From NCBI RefSeq assembly GCF_900604515.1, contig NZ_UWOS01000002.1, forward strand, positions 372,001-436,000: a DNA stretch of 64,000 nt, read 5' to 3'. The notes under the pieces were generated by a model. That model searched no databases. It was not told the DNA's origin and saw nothing but the letters and a program-made list of their open reading frames with translations. Position 1 is the stretch's first letter; each line of letters starts with the position of its first letter. This document shows positions 9,666 to 19,665 of the stretch, in pieces. Source of the stretch: Arcanobacterium ihumii. GTDB lineage: Bacteria; Actinomycetota; Actinomycetes; Actinomycetales; Actinomycetaceae. A program made the translations under genes and the position numbers.

Positions 9666-9717
9666 ATCAGTTTTACAAGGCTAAGACCGCACACTTTACG
9701 TGTGATTCGCTAAATTC

Positions 9718-11499
9718 TTAGCTAGCCATAACATTCTTGAGCTCGGAATACACCTCTGCCAATTCAACTTCCTTTGATTCACCACTACGGCGATCACGGA
9801 TTTCGACTCGTCCGTCTTTGAATCCACGCCCAATGACAACGGCATAAGGAATACCGATTAGCTCATAATCAGCGAATTTGACGCCAGCGGACACCTTCGG
9901 GCGATCGTCGTAGATAACTTCTAGACCGTCATCACTCAAAGTTTGTGCAATCGTCTGCGCTGCGTTAAAAAGGTCATCACCTTTACCTGTCGCGATGACC
10001 TGCACCTGCGCAGGAGCCAAGTTTGCTGGCCACATCATACCGCGTTCATCGTGGTTGATTTCTACTAGGGAAGCTAACACACGTGAAACTCCAATTCCGT
10101 AGGATCCCATGGTCACTACTTCCGTCTTTCCGTTTTGGTCCAGCACCTTGAGATCAAGTGCTTGTGCGTACTTGCGTCCCAGTTGGAAAATATGACCAAT
10201 TTCGATGCCACGCTCGATCGACAGTTCACCCGAACCATCTGGAGCCAAGTCACCTGTGCGTACTTCAACTGCTTCAATAAATCCATCAGCTTCGAAATCG
10301 CGCCCATAGACCGAATAGAAAACGTGCTTCTCTACTTCGTTTCCACCTGTAATCCAAGCTGAGCCACGTGCGACGTGAGGATCGAGCAGGTAGCGCACTG
10401 AACCGCTAAGCGTACCGTCGTCGAGCACAACACGTTCAGTCGAATTTGGGCCCATGACGGCTGGTCCAATATAACCTGGAACGAGTTCAGGATGCTTCTT
10501 CAGATCCTCCGGAGTAGCGATCTCAATTTCAGCCGGTGCCATATTTGCTTCGACGCGTTTGAGGTCAACTTCGCGATCTCCAGGAACACCAACGACGAAA
10601 ACTTCGCGAGTTCCGTCTGGATGAGTTGCAACCAAGACAACGTTCTTCAGCGTATCGGACGCATCCCAAGAACGATCCGTACGTGGAACGAGGCTATTGG
10701 CTACGTCAACGAGTGCCTCGATCGTCGTCGCAACTGGAGTCGGGTGCAATACCTGTTCTGGCGTAGCAGAGAAGTCAACATCTTCAAGTGGTGGCGTGGT
10801 GACCGCTTCGGTGTTGGCTGCGTAGCCACCCGGCGACGAGACGAAGGTATCTTCACCGATACCACATGGGAAAAGGAATTCTTCAGAACGTGAACCACCC
10901 ATGGCACCGGAAGTCGCCGAACAGATCACGAAGGGAAGACCAAGTCGGTTAAAAACCTTTTGATAAGCAACACGCATCGACTCATATGAACGGTTCAAAC
11001 CTTCATCATTGAGGTCAAAGGAGTAAGCATCCTTCATCAAAAATTCGCGCGTACGAATAATTCCCGCACGTGGTCGCGCTTCATCACGGTACTTGGTTTG
11101 AATCTGGTAAAGAGTTACCGGCAGGTCTTTATATGACGAGTACATGTCTTTGACCGTAAGCGTAAACATCTCTTCATGGGTTGGAGCAAGGAGATAGTCG
11201 TTGTCGCGACGGTCGCGCAAACGGAATAAGTTTGGTCCGTACTCTTCCCATCGATTGGTTGCTTCGTATGGTTCACGTGGCAACAACGCAGGTAGAAGCA
11301 CCTCTTGTGCACCAGCAGCGTCCATTTCTTGACGAACTACTTCTTCGACTTTACGAAGAACCTTCAACCCAAGGGGGAGCCACGTGTAAATACCTGGAGA
11401 AACACGGCGGACATAGCCGGCGCGAACTAATAACTTATGGGAATCAACTTCCGCATCTGCAGGATCTTCACGCAGGGTGCGGACAAAGAGTTCAGACAT
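9718..11499 (-). CDS. proS: Prolyl-tRNA synthetase (bacterial type with editing insertion)
   Basis: Class II synthetase charging tRNA-Pro. The motif 2 region reads [17 protein letters not shown] followed by LLAPTHEE, and [13 protein letters not shown] is also typical. An insertion of about 150 residues (roughly 230-390) corresponds to the YbaK-type Ala-editing domain of bacterial ProRS; the C-terminal anticodon-binding domain ends the protein. A GTG at 11508 lies three codons upstream of the ATG chosen here; neither has a clear ribosome binding site. Normal family length, about 590 residues. Confidence 0.96.
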   Translation of the reverse strand: MSELFVRTLREDPADAEVDSHKLLVRAGYVRRVSPGIYTWLPLGLKVLRKVEEVVRQEMDAAGAQEVLLPALLPREPYEATNRWEEYGPNLFRLRDRRDNDYLLAPTHEEMFTLTVKDMYSSYKDLPVTLYQIQTKYRDEARPRAGIIRTREFLMKDAYSFDLNDEGLNRSYESMRVAYQKVFNRLGLPFVICSATSGAMGGSRSEEFLFPCGIGEDTFVSSPGGYAANTEAVTTPPLEDVDFSATPEQVLHPTPVATTIEALVDVANSLVPRTDRSWDASDTLKNVVLVATHPDGTREVFVVGVPGDREVDLKRVEANMAPAEIEIATPEDLKKHPELVPGYIGPAVMGPNSTERVVLDDGTLSGSVRYLLDPHVARGSAWITGGNEVEKHVFYSVYGRDFEADGFIEAVEVRTGDLAPDGSGELSIERGIEIGHIFQLGRKYAQALDLKVLDQNGKTEVVTMGSYGIGVSRVLASLVEINHDERGMMWPANLAPAQVQVIATGKGDDLFNAAQTIAQTLSDDGLEVIYDDRPKVSAGVKFADYELIGIPYAVVIGRGFKDGRVEIRDRRSGESKEVELAEVYSELKNVMAS

Positions 11500-11577
11500 T
11501 TTTAACACAGTAACAGTTTACAGTCCTTGACCTAAACAAGTGAAGTTCACGGTCAAACCGGCACCTCGGTACCGTGT

Positions 11578-12534
11578 TTAAAGCAAAACGGTTGCAAACT
11601 CTCCTACTTGAACAAAACCAGCTTTGTCATAGACACGAACCGCAGCATGGTTGAAATCATTAACATAAAGCGACACTGTAGGAGCAATATTTTTTACGAT
11701 GAATTTTGAAACGTCGTAGATTAAACCAGATGCAATTCCTTGTCCACGAAGATCTGGAGCCGTCCACACCCCTTGGATTTGAGCATGCCCATTAACCAGC
11801 ACTCCGATATCCGCTTTGAACTCAACGCGCTCAACGCCGTATGGGTCTTTCCCCGTTTGGATGAACGTTCGCCCCTCGGCAAGGAGCTGTCGAACACGTT
11901 TGGCATAGCCATCACCGTAAATTGTTGGGTCATACCCTACTTCCTCGACAAACATCGCCACAGAAGCAGGAAACACAATATCAAAATCGTTGAGGGTCCC
12001 TCGTCTAACGCCGACGACGGCTCCTAGTCTTTCTTCACCATCACCATGCAAGTTCATCTCAGTTTTGTGCGGCGCGCCAACTAGTGTTGATCTACCCGGC
12101 TTAATATCCGCCGCAAACCGAGAATTCCTATATGGTTCAAAAACCATCGACAACTGATGCGGGCGAATATCGCGAGGGTGAGGAAAACGCCAGTTAATAC
12201 GACTCCACAAACCCATCACCTGGTCTGCTGGACCAACCAAAGAGCTTGCAAATATAGTTTCATGCCCTAGATAATCTCCGAGCAACTCAAGCCCGTCGTC
12301 GTCGAAACCCCAAGGCGCTAGGTTTGCCCCGTGGAAACATAGCGCACGGATCTCACCGTCGTCGTCAAACAATGCGAGGAAGTGTGAGCCACGAAATGAT
12401 TGTTTATCTACCAGTGCCGCACGAAGAAAAACTGATCCGACGACGTCACGCTCAAGCAGATAAGCCGCCGGCCTGACAAGGTGTCGCGGCAGGCGGCCAA
12501 TCCGAGCTTGTTTCGAACCGCGAATAAATCGCAT
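11578..12534 (-). CDS. GNAT acetyltransferase with DUF4081 N-terminal domain
   Basis: This 318-residue protein has two GNAT-like halves; the C-terminal one carries the acetyl-CoA loop pattern PDLRGQGIASGL (near residue 270) and the terminal YVNDFNHAAVRVYDKAGF. The N-terminal half matches the DUF4081 region found in actinobacterial relatives. In mycobacteria a similar gene also lies beside the ispG homologue, so the pairing is conserved. Substrate unknown. It starts 8 bases after the ispG stop and is likely co-transcribed. Confidence 0.85.
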   Translation of the reverse strand: MRFIRGSKQARIGRLPRHLVRPAAYLLERDVVGSVFLRAALVDKQSFRGSHFLALFDDDGEIRALCFHGANLAPWGFDDDGLELLGDYLGHETIFASSLVGPADQVMGLWSRINWRFPHPRDIRPHQLSMVFEPYRNSRFAADIKPGRSTLVGAPHKTEMNLHGDGEERLGAVVGVRRGTLNDFDIVFPASVAMFVEEVGYDPTIYGDGYAKRVRQLLAEGRTFIQTGKDPYGVERVEFKADIGVLVNGHAQIQGVWTAPDLRGQGIASGLIYDVSKFIVKNIAPTVSLYVNDFNHAAVRVYDKAGFVQVGEFATVLL

Positions 12535-12542
12535 CAGCTCTG

Positions 12543-13709
12543 CTAAACAATCACTTCCGGGTGCGAATCGGCATCGGATTCCAACCCAAGTTCTTCGGCA
12601 ACCGCACGCGCACGGGCAATAAGCGTGGGCACAATATCTTCTTCAGCGACGGTGTCAACAACTTTACCTCGAACGAAAATCTGTCCCTTACCGTTACCGG
12701 ATGCTACGCCTAGGTCTGCCTCGCGAGCTTCGCCCGGACCATTCACAACGCATCCCATCACGGCTACACGCAGAGGGAATTTAACATCCTTCAGACCTTC
12801 AGTCACCTTGTTTGCCAGCTCGTAAACGTTGACTTGGGCACGGCCACACGACGGGCATGACACGATTTCAAGTTGCTTGGGGCGAAGGTTAAGCGAACGT
12901 AAAATCTGTTCACCAACCTTTACTTCCTCAACAGGAGGTGCAGAAAGCGAAACTCGGATAGTATCGCCGATTCCCTGTGCCAAGAGCGCACCAAATGCTA
13001 CCGAGGACTTAATCGTTCCTTGGAATTCTGGTCCAGCCTCGGTAACGCCAAGGTGAAGTGGCCAATCTCCAGCTTCGGAAAGAAGTTGGTAAGCACGGAC
13101 CATCACAACAGGATCGTGATGCTTCACCGAGATGGCAAAGTCATAAAAACCTGCGTCTTCGAAAAGCCGAGCTTCCGAAATTGCTGATTCAACTAGAGCT
13201 TCCGGCGTAGCTTTCCCATACTTTTTCAAGAGTCGCGGATCGAGTGATCCAGCATTGATACCAATTCGCATCGCGGTGCCATTTGCGCGGGCGGCAGCTG
13301 CGATCTCTGGAATCTTGTCGTCGAACTTCTTGATATTTCCGGGATTGACTCGAACACCACAACCTGCATCAATCGCTGCAAAAACGTAGCGTGGCTGGAA
13401 GTGAATATCGGCTATTACAGGAATATTAGACTGCTGGGTAATGATTGGAAGCGCGTCTGCATCTTTATCAGTCGGGCAAGCAACGCGAACGATATCGCAG
13501 CCTGCTGCTGTCAGCTCCGCGATCTGCTGCAATGTAGCCCCGATATCGTGCGTCTTCGTCGTCGTCATAGATTGGACGCTCACAGGTGCTCCCCCACCAA
13601 CTAAGACATCTCCCACTTTAATTTGGCGAGTCTGTTTGCGCGGAGCAATGAGCATGGGTTCTTCCGCCACAGAGGGCATCCCCAAAGAAATCGGATTATT
13701 CACAGACAC
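12543..13709 (-). CDS. ispG: 4-hydroxy-3-methylbut-2-enyl diphosphate synthase IspG
   Basis: A [4Fe-4S] enzyme converting MEcPP to HMBPP in the MEP isoprenoid pathway. The 388-residue protein shows the N-terminal TIM-barrel opening ([11 protein letters not shown]), the iron-sulfur Cys in CPSCGR, and the third Cys in [11 protein letters not shown]. The GTG start at 13709 has AGAGGTGG upstream. With rseP and dxr it forms the conserved dxr-rseP-ispG cluster, so two MEP enzymes are in one operon. Confidence 0.97.
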   Translation of the reverse strand: MSVNNPISLGMPSVAEEPMLIAPRKQTRQIKVGDVLVGGGAPVSVQSMTTTKTHDIGATLQQIAELTAAGCDIVRVACPTDKDADALPIITQQSNIPVIADIHFQPRYVFAAIDAGCGVRVNPGNIKKFDDKIPEIAAAARANGTAMRIGINAGSLDPRLLKKYGKATPEALVESAISEARLFEDAGFYDFAISVKHHDPVVMVRAYQLLSEAGDWPLHLGVTEAGPEFQGTIKSSVAFGALLAQGIGDTIRVSLSAPPVEEVKVGEQILRSLNLRPKQLEIVSCPSCGRAQVNVYELANKVTEGLKDVKFPLRVAVMGCVVNGPGEAREADLGVASGNGKGQIFVRGKVVDTVAEEDIVPTLIARARAVAEELGLESDADSHPEVIV

Positions 13710-13806
13710 TATTATTCCACCTCTTTAGATATTCCTCAGCCCAATGCGATCTGCCGTGTCGATCATCTGGTTTGAAGTTTCAATCATCGTTTATAAAATT
13801 TTGCGA

Positions 13807-15075
13807 TCACAAAATCGGGTTAACAATATCGGCAACGACTAGTAACAAGGTCATACCGATAAAAAACACGATTACGGCATTGCTCAAAGGTAAAAGCCGA
13901 GCAGTATCAAATGCACCCGGGTCAGGTTTGCCAGTTCGTCGTGCCCGACTGCGGCGAATCCCCTCAATCAATGCACCCAGAATATGACCGCCATCAAGTG
14001 GAAGCAGTGGGATGAGGTTAAAGATGAAGAGCGACATATTCAGCGAGCCCATCAGCAATAGCATATCCCCGGCCCGGTCAATGAAACTGTAGTTAGAAGA
14101 TTCAGTCGAAGTGATCGAACCGGCAATATCAGCAATTCCTACAATTCCGACGACGCCGTTTGGGTTTCTTTCCGCACCATTAAATAAACCTTGGAGAGTG
14201 TTCCAAAGATGTACCGGTAAAGCAACAATGATCTTTGTGGTCTGCCAAGCAAGGTTCAGAGTTTGCGACGGGACTTCGGTAATTGAACGTCGTTCTTTAA
14301 CCATTGTTGGAGATATACCAACGAAAGGCCGCTCCGTCTTGACAGAATCTGTTTTATCCGCCTGAGCATGTGTAGCTGATTTGAAGATTGGCTTAATTGA
14401 AAGTGTAAGCATTTGACCGTCGCGGTCTACCACTACCGGGTAGGATTTGGTGCCGCTGGTGCCGATAACTTTATAGAGTTCATCCCAATTTTCGATTGGT
14501 TTGTTATTCCATTTCATCACCCGATCTCCGGACTTTAAACCAGCTCGCAACGCTGGACTTTGTTGAGATTCAGGGCAACTTGAACTTCCGTCAATGCAGG
14601 TAGCCACATGTGCGAGGGTATTACTCGAAACTGGCGTACCAATTCCAACAAACACAATCGTTAAACAGATCATGGACAGAACAAAGTTAACAAACGGTCC
14701 ACCGAACATCACCACCAACTTTTTTCGAGCTGGAAGCTTCCAAAATGCGTGATCCTCTTCCCCAAGTTCAAGCTCTAAAGCGGACTGTTGCCTTGCTTCT
14801 TCGGCGCTTGTCAACGAACCGTCTTTTTTCGTCGTCTTCGTACCAGGCTTTGCGGGTGCGAGCATCCCAGCTAAAGCAACGTAGCCACCCAAAAGAATTG
14901 CTTTGATGCCGTACTCGGTGCCGTTCACGGTGCGTGACCATAGCGTTGGTCCGAAACCGATGAAGTACTGCGGAACTTTGACCCCGAATTTCTTAGCGGG
15001 AATAAGGTGACCAAGCTCGTGCAAGCCAACAGTTACCAGCAGTCCAAAGATAAAAATTAAAATACCTAAAAGCAC
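13807..15075 (-). CDS. rseP: Site-2 protease of the RseP/Rip1 M50 family
   Basis: Intramembrane zinc metalloprotease that cleaves transmembrane substrates such as anti-sigma factors. The zinc motif HELGHLIP lies in the first membrane segment (residues 19-26), followed by LGGYVALAGM; a PDZ domain (about 165-265) and the C-terminal LPLLPLDGGHILG motif are present, with about four membrane segments. A Lys/Thr-rich cytosolic insertion follows the first part. The GTG start has a GAGG site. It sits between dxr and ispG as is usual in Actinobacteria. The substrate is unknown. Confidence 0.93.
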   Translation of the reverse strand: MLLGILIFIFGLLVTVGLHELGHLIPAKKFGVKVPQYFIGFGPTLWSRTVNGTEYGIKAILLGGYVALAGMLAPAKPGTKTTKKDGSLTSAEEARQQSALELELGEEDHAFWKLPARKKLVVMFGGPFVNFVLSMICLTIVFVGIGTPVSSNTLAHVATCIDGSSSCPESQQSPALRAGLKSGDRVMKWNNKPIENWDELYKVIGTSGTKSYPVVVDRDGQMLTLSIKPIFKSATHAQADKTDSVKTERPFVGISPTMVKERRSITEVPSQTLNLAWQTTKIIVALPVHLWNTLQGLFNGAERNPNGVVGIVGIADIAGSITSTESSNYSFIDRAGDMLLLMGSLNMSLFIFNLIPLLPLDGGHILGALIEGIRRSRARRTGKPDPGAFDTARLLPLSNAVIVFFIGMTLLLVVADIVNPIL

Positions 15076-15083
15076 GTATTACC

Positions 15084-16289
15084 TCAGCGATTAATAATTT
15101 CGCGGGCTTTTTCGCGAGCCCACAGTTCAGTTGCTTCCACTACGCTAAGATCGATGTCTTCGCGTGACACACACTGATCGAGAACGTTTGCTACGACGTC
15201 GATAATGCCTAGGTACGGTAACCTGCCATCAAGAAAAGCAGCTACGCATTCTTCATTCGCAGCGTTCAACACAGCTGGGTGTAGAGCGGACTGAGCCACC
15301 GCATTGCGGGCAAGACCAATTGCTGGGAAGGTTTCATGATCAAGCGGCTCAAAGGTCCATGCAGTTGGTTGATCCCATGAACATGGAGTTGAAACTACCG
15401 GTAGACGCTCGGGCCAAGACAAACCCAACGCTATCGGAAGCTTCATATCTGGCGGTGATGCCTGCGCAATTGTTGATCCATCATGGAATTCCACCATAGA
15501 GTGAACGATCGACTGAGGATGAACCACGGGAATAATATCGTGCGGGTCAACGTCAAATAGATAAGCCGCCTCAATCAGTTCCAAAGCCTTATTCATCAAG
15601 GTAGATGAGTTAACTGTGACCACAGGACCCATCGACCACGTGGGGTGGTTTAACGCTTGTTCAGGAGTCACATTTCCAAGGTCAGAGCGATTCTTTCCGC
15701 GAAATGGACCACCTGACGCAGTAAGAATCAATCGGTGAACGTTAGACGTTCCATCGATATTCTCAGAGGTCAGCCCCTTATTGTGCACACCCGATCGCAG
15801 AGCCTGAGCTAGTGCTGAATGCTCAGAGTCAACTGGAACAATCTGCCCCGGACGCTGCATCGCTTGGGAAATCAGCCCACCACCAGCAACCAAAGATTCT
15901 TTATTTGCCAATGCAAGTGTTGCACCAGTTCTCAGGGCAGCGAGCGTAGGTTTGAGTCCAACTGATCCCGTAATTCCGTTAAGGACGACGCCGCCGCGTT
16001 CGCCACGCGAAGATAGCTCAGCCATCGCCTCCGTCCCCTCGACAACTTCCGGTGGACTTTTACGAGGTGTCAAGGATTCAAAAGCAGTAAGAAATGCCTG
16101 TTTAATACCAGATTTTGCGAGTGCAACGGTAGGAACATCAAATTCGTAAGCTTGCTGCGCCAACAGTTCTAGTTGCCGACCACCGGCACCAAGACCAGTT
16201 ACTCGGTAAGAGCCAGGATGCTCTCTAATGACTTCTAGGGCTTGGGTGCCAATAGAACCTGTTGACCCCAAAATAATAACGTTCTTCAT
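15084..16289 (-). CDS. dxr: 1-deoxy-D-xylulose 5-phosphate reductoisomerase
   Basis: Converts DXP to MEP with NADPH, the committed step of the MEP pathway. The 401-residue protein has the NADPH-binding GSTGSIGTQAL at residues 7-17, NKESLVAGG, the metal-binding VDSEHSA, and a conserved MNKALELIEA block. The gene starts 5 bases after the DivIVA-repeat gene and ends 8 bases before rseP, an operon arrangement. Confidence 0.97.
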   Translation of the reverse strand: MKNVIILGSTGSIGTQALEVIREHPGSYRVTGLGAGGRQLELLAQQAYEFDVPTVALAKSGIKQAFLTAFESLTPRKSPPEVVEGTEAMAELSSRGERGGVVLNGITGSVGLKPTLAALRTGATLALANKESLVAGGGLISQAMQRPGQIVPVDSEHSALAQALRSGVHNKGLTSENIDGTSNVHRLILTASGGPFRGKNRSDLGNVTPEQALNHPTWSMGPVVTVNSSTLMNKALELIEAAYLFDVDPHDIIPVVHPQSIVHSMVEFHDGSTIAQASPPDMKLPIALGLSWPERLPVVSTPCSWDQPTAWTFEPLDHETFPAIGLARNAVAQSALHPAVLNAANEECVAAFLDGRLPYLGIIDVVANVLDQCVSREDIDLSVVEATELWAREKAREIINR

Positions 16290-16294
16290 CGTGA

Positions 16295-16861
16295 TTATTC
16301 AACTGCCATCAAAACTGAGACCACGCGGTCAAGATATACATCCACTACAGATTCATCGTAAGCTTTTTCGCCTCGAGCCGACCTAAAGTATTGCCGACGC
16401 ACTTCTTTCGAACTGAGATTTGCTTGTCCGTCAAAATACCGTGCTACTTGCTCAAGGAATGCATCGACGTCTTCTTTCAAATAGCCACGCTTTTCTGCAT
16501 CTGCAAACCGTTGCCCAGCTCGACGCTGCATACGGGGATAAAGGCTGGTTGCCGCAGTATACGTCTGTTCTAGCCAGGCTTGCTCACCTTTGGAATACAT
16601 CACACTAGCTCGGCGCCTTTGAATGAAAGCAGCTTCGAGACGGTCAAGTGCAGCATCAACTTGGAAAGGCTTATATCCGTTCCGATTCCATGCGAAAGAG
16701 ACTCCTCTTACAGTTGATTCGTCGATTACTTCGTTATCTTTAATCTGAGTTTGAGCCGAGAAATTTGCGTAGGCCTCTTTTGCAGCTCGAAGAAAATCGT
16801 CAACTTGCTTACAGTCGTAACCTGAGTGCAGGCGTCCAACTCGCTCAAAAGTATTGCTCAT
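16295..16861 (-). CDS. DivIVA-domain repeat protein
   Basis: This 188-residue protein consists of four short DivIVA-type repeats: F..GYDCKQVDDFL (about 6-24), NGYKPFQVDAALDRLEAAF (60-78), RGYLKEDVDAFLEQVARYF (123-142) and EKAYDESVVDVYLDRVV (167-183). The repeat resembles the N-terminal membrane-binding segment of DivIVA/Wag31, suggesting a role at curved membranes or the division site, but this is inference. It overlaps the rlmN stop by four bases (ATGA) and precedes dxr, so it is translationally coupled to a housekeeping operon. No membrane segment is visible. Confidence 0.8.
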   Translation of the reverse strand: MSNTFERVGRLHSGYDCKQVDDFLRAAKEAYANFSAQTQIKDNEVIDESTVRGVSFAWNRNGYKPFQVDAALDRLEAAFIQRRRASVMYSKGEQAWLEQTYTAATSLYPRMQRRAGQRFADAEKRGYLKEDVDAFLEQVARYFDGQANLSSKEVRRQYFRSARGEKAYDESVVDVYLDRVVSVLMAVE

Positions 16862-18135
16862 GACTCGTCTCCTTCATCGCTCAACGTTTGCTCATTAAGA
16901 ATTTCTTGTAAGTTTTTCGGCGCTTTGCGGTGCTCTGCGATCCTCGCTTCGACCGCCTCCTGAGCTTTCGCAGCGCGCTTAGCTACATGCTCACGGTCCA
17001 CCACTTCAGCTGCAAGCTGACCGCATGCGCCGTCGATATCTGAACCACGAGTGTCTCGAACCGTCGTCACAATTCCTGCTTCTAAAAGTGTATCAACGAA
17101 AGCTTTTTCCGCGGACTTCGTTGCCGCAGTCCAGATACTTCCTGGAGTCGGGTTGAGTGGAATTGGATTGACATGAACCCATCCTTTTCCGCGCGAATTC
17201 AACTCGTGTGCAAGTAATTCCGCACGCCACTGGTGATCGTTCATATCTTTGATCAAGGCGTACTCAATCGACACTCGCCTGCCCGTTTTGACGAAGTACC
17301 TACGAGCAGAATCGAGTAGCTCTTTAACTTTAAATCGTGAGTTGATCGGGATAAGGTCATCGCGCAAAGAATCATCGGGAGCGTGGAGCGAAACAGCAAG
17401 CGTAACTGGGAATCCTTCGCTGGCAAGTCGATCAATAGCCGGAACCATTCCCACCGTTGACACTGTAATATTTCGCGCAGACATTCCGAATCCACGTGGC
17501 GTAGGTTCAATCATTCTATGCAAGGCGCCAACAACTGCCTTGTAATTTGCTAATGGTTCGCCCATACCCATAAATACAACGTTCGAGATGCGTACAGGCT
17601 CACCGAGTGCACCCGACTCCGCAGCCACGATATTCATTCTAAGCTGCTCAATAATTTCTGCGGTAGAGAGATTTCTTTGTAAACCGGCCTGTCCCGTAGC
17701 ACAAAACGGACACGCCATTCCGCATCCCGCTTGGGAAGATATGCACAGTGTAGCACGATCGGGGTACTTCATGAGCACCGACTCCACCACCGCGCCGTCA
17801 AATAGTTTCCACAGGGATTTAATCGTACGGCCACGGTCCGCAATTTGATCCTGAACCTTGGTGATCAGCGGTGGAAACATCTTCTCACAGAGTTCAACTC
17901 GCTGTTGAGCAGGAAGATCAGTCATATCATCTGGCTCAACGGTGCGCCTTTCAAAGTAATGCTTCGAAAGTTGATCCGCACGGAAAGCTGGGAATCCAAA
18001 ATCTTCGACTACCGCTCGACGCGATTCACGATCTAAATCGGCAAGATGCTGAGGAGCTTTACCGAAGCGTTTTTCAGAAAAACTAAGAGACGGACGCGGA
18101 CCTTTTTCAACCTTGGGAAGAACTTGTTTTTTCAC
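16858..18135 (-). CDS. rlmN: 23S rRNA A2503 / tRNA A37 C2-methyltransferase RlmN
   Basis: Radical SAM enzyme that methylates A2503 of 23S rRNA. The 425-residue protein has the cluster motif CGMACPFCATGQ near residue 135, the preceding CISSQAGC, and NVVFMGMGEPLANY. A C-terminal extension of about 50 residues, rich in Ala and Glu, goes beyond the usual family length of about 370. The next gene overlaps its stop. Confidence 0.95.
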   Translation of the reverse strand: MKKQVLPKVEKGPRPSLSFSEKRFGKAPQHLADLDRESRRAVVEDFGFPAFRADQLSKHYFERRTVEPDDMTDLPAQQRVELCEKMFPPLITKVQDQIADRGRTIKSLWKLFDGAVVESVLMKYPDRATLCISSQAGCGMACPFCATGQAGLQRNLSTAEIIEQLRMNIVAAESGALGEPVRISNVVFMGMGEPLANYKAVVGALHRMIEPTPRGFGMSARNITVSTVGMVPAIDRLASEGFPVTLAVSLHAPDDSLRDDLIPINSRFKVKELLDSARRYFVKTGRRVSIEYALIKDMNDHQWRAELLAHELNSRGKGWVHVNPIPLNPTPGSIWTAATKSAEKAFVDTLLEAGIVTTVRDTRGSDIDGACGQLAAEVVDREHVAKRAAKAQEAVEARIAEHRKAPKNLQEILNEQTLSDEGDES

Positions 18136-18168
18136 ACTACACCACTAAATTTAGACGATTCATGAAAG

Positions 18169-19071
18169 CTACAGGACTCCGAGTCCAACCGCAAAAAGAA
18201 AGTAAAATGTTGGTGCGCAGAACAACAATGAGTCTAGGCGGTCAAGCATGCCACCGTGACCTGGGAAAATCGAGCCCATGTCTTTGATTCCTAAGTCACG
18301 CTTAAGCATTGATTCTGCAAAATCACCTGCAGTGGCGATAACCGGAGTTAGACATCCGAAAGCGATAACCCATCCCCACGATAAGCCAACCGCAAGGCCT
18401 ACGGTCAACCAAGAGATCACCATGGCAAGAGCCAAAGAGCCACCGAATCCCTCCCAAGATTTCTTTGGGGAGATCTTGGGTGCGATTGGGTGTTTTCCTA
18501 GCAAAATACCTGCTAGCCAGCCACCTGTGTCATTTGCCACTGGAAGCAAAATAAGCGAAACTATCGTTGCTTGGGCATACGGAAAATCAGCTAGTGCAAT
18601 CGCGAAACTACCCGACAGACCGATCCATGCCAAAGCGAAGCTTCCTACGATTGCATCTTTAAGGTGGTTTTCTTCACCGGTACTTTGCCCCAAACCCCAA
18701 AGCATTGCAATTGAAGTAGCGAACAAAAAAACTAATAGACCGATCTCGATTCCAAAGAACCACGTGGTGAGCAGAGTTGCTAACTGCCCAATTGAAAGTG
18801 CAATCAGCGGAATCCTGATGTTTCTCGCAAGAAAAGCTCCGGTAATTTCCCACATCCCTATCGTTAAGAACACAATCACGAGTACTAGGAAGAACTCAAG
18901 GCGGAACACTAGGGAAAAAGCCACCAAACTCAACAGCACTACGGCTGTAGCTACCGCTGCTGGCAAGTTCCGACCAGCACGCGACTTAGATTCAATTGGT
19001 GGTTTTGGAGGATGCGGGGCAAGCTTCGACCACATAGTCGAAGCTTGCCCCGCATCCTGAAAACTACTCAT
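18169..19071 (-). CDS. cdsA: Phosphatidate cytidylyltransferase CdsA
   Basis: Makes CDP-diacylglycerol from phosphatidate and CTP in the membrane. The 300-residue protein has seven or eight hydrophobic segments and the signature ESMLKRDLGIKDMG..FPGHGGMLDRLDSLL near the C-terminus. The N-terminal 45 residues are hydrophilic and Pro/Lys-rich. Unusually, codons 5 to 21 form a perfect 22-bp inverted repeat whose loop contains an in-frame ATG (Met13). Met13 could be an alternative start. It follows frr by 27 bases. Confidence 0.94.
   Translation of the reverse strand: MSSFQDAGQASTMWSKLAPHPPKPPIESKSRAGRNLPAAVATAVVLLSLVAFSLVFRLEFFLVLVIVFLTIGMWEITGAFLARNIRIPLIALSIGQLATLLTTWFFGIEIGLLVFLFATSIAMLWGLGQSTGEENHLKDAIVGSFALAWIGLSGSFAIALADFPYAQATIVSLILLPVANDTGGWLAGILLGKHPIAPKISPKKSWEGFGGSLALAMVISWLTVGLAVGLSWGWVIAFGCLTPVIATAGDFAESMLKRDLGIKDMGSIFPGHGGMLDRLDSLLFCAPTFYFLFAVGLGVL
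19009..19058. repeat. Perfect 22-bp inverted repeat with 6-bp spacer inside the cdsA start
   Basis: The left arm 19009-19030 and the right arm 19037-19058 are exact reverse complements (arms begin AGGATGCGGGGC and end CTTCGAC); the spacer is CACATA. In the cdsA transcript this folds into a very stable stem-loop starting 14 nucleotides into the coding region and 41 nucleotides after the frr stop. There is no T-run after it, so it is not an ordinary terminator. Confidence 0.9.
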
Positions 19072-19098
19072 CTCAATACCTTAATACTCGAAAAAGAC

Positions 19099-19656
19099 TC
19101 ACATCTCCATGAGTTCTTTTTCTTTTCCTTCAAGCATTGAGTCGATACGATCGACGTATTTCTTGGTCAAAACCTCGAGCTCTTTTTCTGCCCGCTCAAC
19201 TTCGTCTTCTCCGGCTTCGCCGTCTTTCTTGATGCGGTCTAGAGCATCCTTTGCCTTGCGACGAACCGCACGAGCGGAAACTCGAGCTTCTTCAGCCTTG
19301 GTTTTAGCGAGCTTCACATAGTCACGGCGACGTTCTTCGGTAAGAACCGGCATGTTGATACGAAGGACCTGACCGTCATCAGTTGGGTTTAAACCTAGAT
19401 CTGACTCGTTAATAGCACGCTCAATATCGCGCATCGAAGAACGGTCATAAGGGGAAATAATTACGGTACGTGCCTCTGGAATAGAAACGGTTGCAAGTTG
19501 CTGTAGCGGCGTTGGAGCTCCATAGTAATCAACCATGAGAGACGTAAAAAGCTCTGGGTTTGCACGGCCGGAACGGATCTTCGAAAAATCGTTTTGAGCG
19601 ACTTCGACTACCTTTTCCATTTTCTCTTCTGCTTCAAGCATTGCGTCATCAATCAT
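19099..19656 (-). CDS. frr: Ribosome recycling factor
   Basis: A 185-residue three-helix-bundle protein that splits the post-termination ribosome together with EF-G. Clear family blocks are IRSGRANPELF at about 26-36, YYGAPTPLQQLATVSIPEART, and a C-terminal coiled coil. It starts 9 bases after the pyrH stop, the usual pyrH-frr pair. Confidence 0.98.
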   Translation of the reverse strand: MIDDAMLEAEEKMEKVVEVAQNDFSKIRSGRANPELFTSLMVDYYGAPTPLQQLATVSIPEARTVIISPYDRSSMRDIERAINESDLGLNPTDDGQVLRINMPVLTEERRRDYVKLAKTKAEEARVSARAVRRKAKDALDRIKKDGEAGEDEVERAEKELEVLTKKYVDRIDSMLEGKEKELMEM

Positions 19657-19665
19657 GAAAATTCC

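Noticed and set aside
11509-11577. T-box in front of proS
   Set aside because: A GGTACCG word occurs, but without the TGG before it and without stem I, so it does not meet the T-box pattern.
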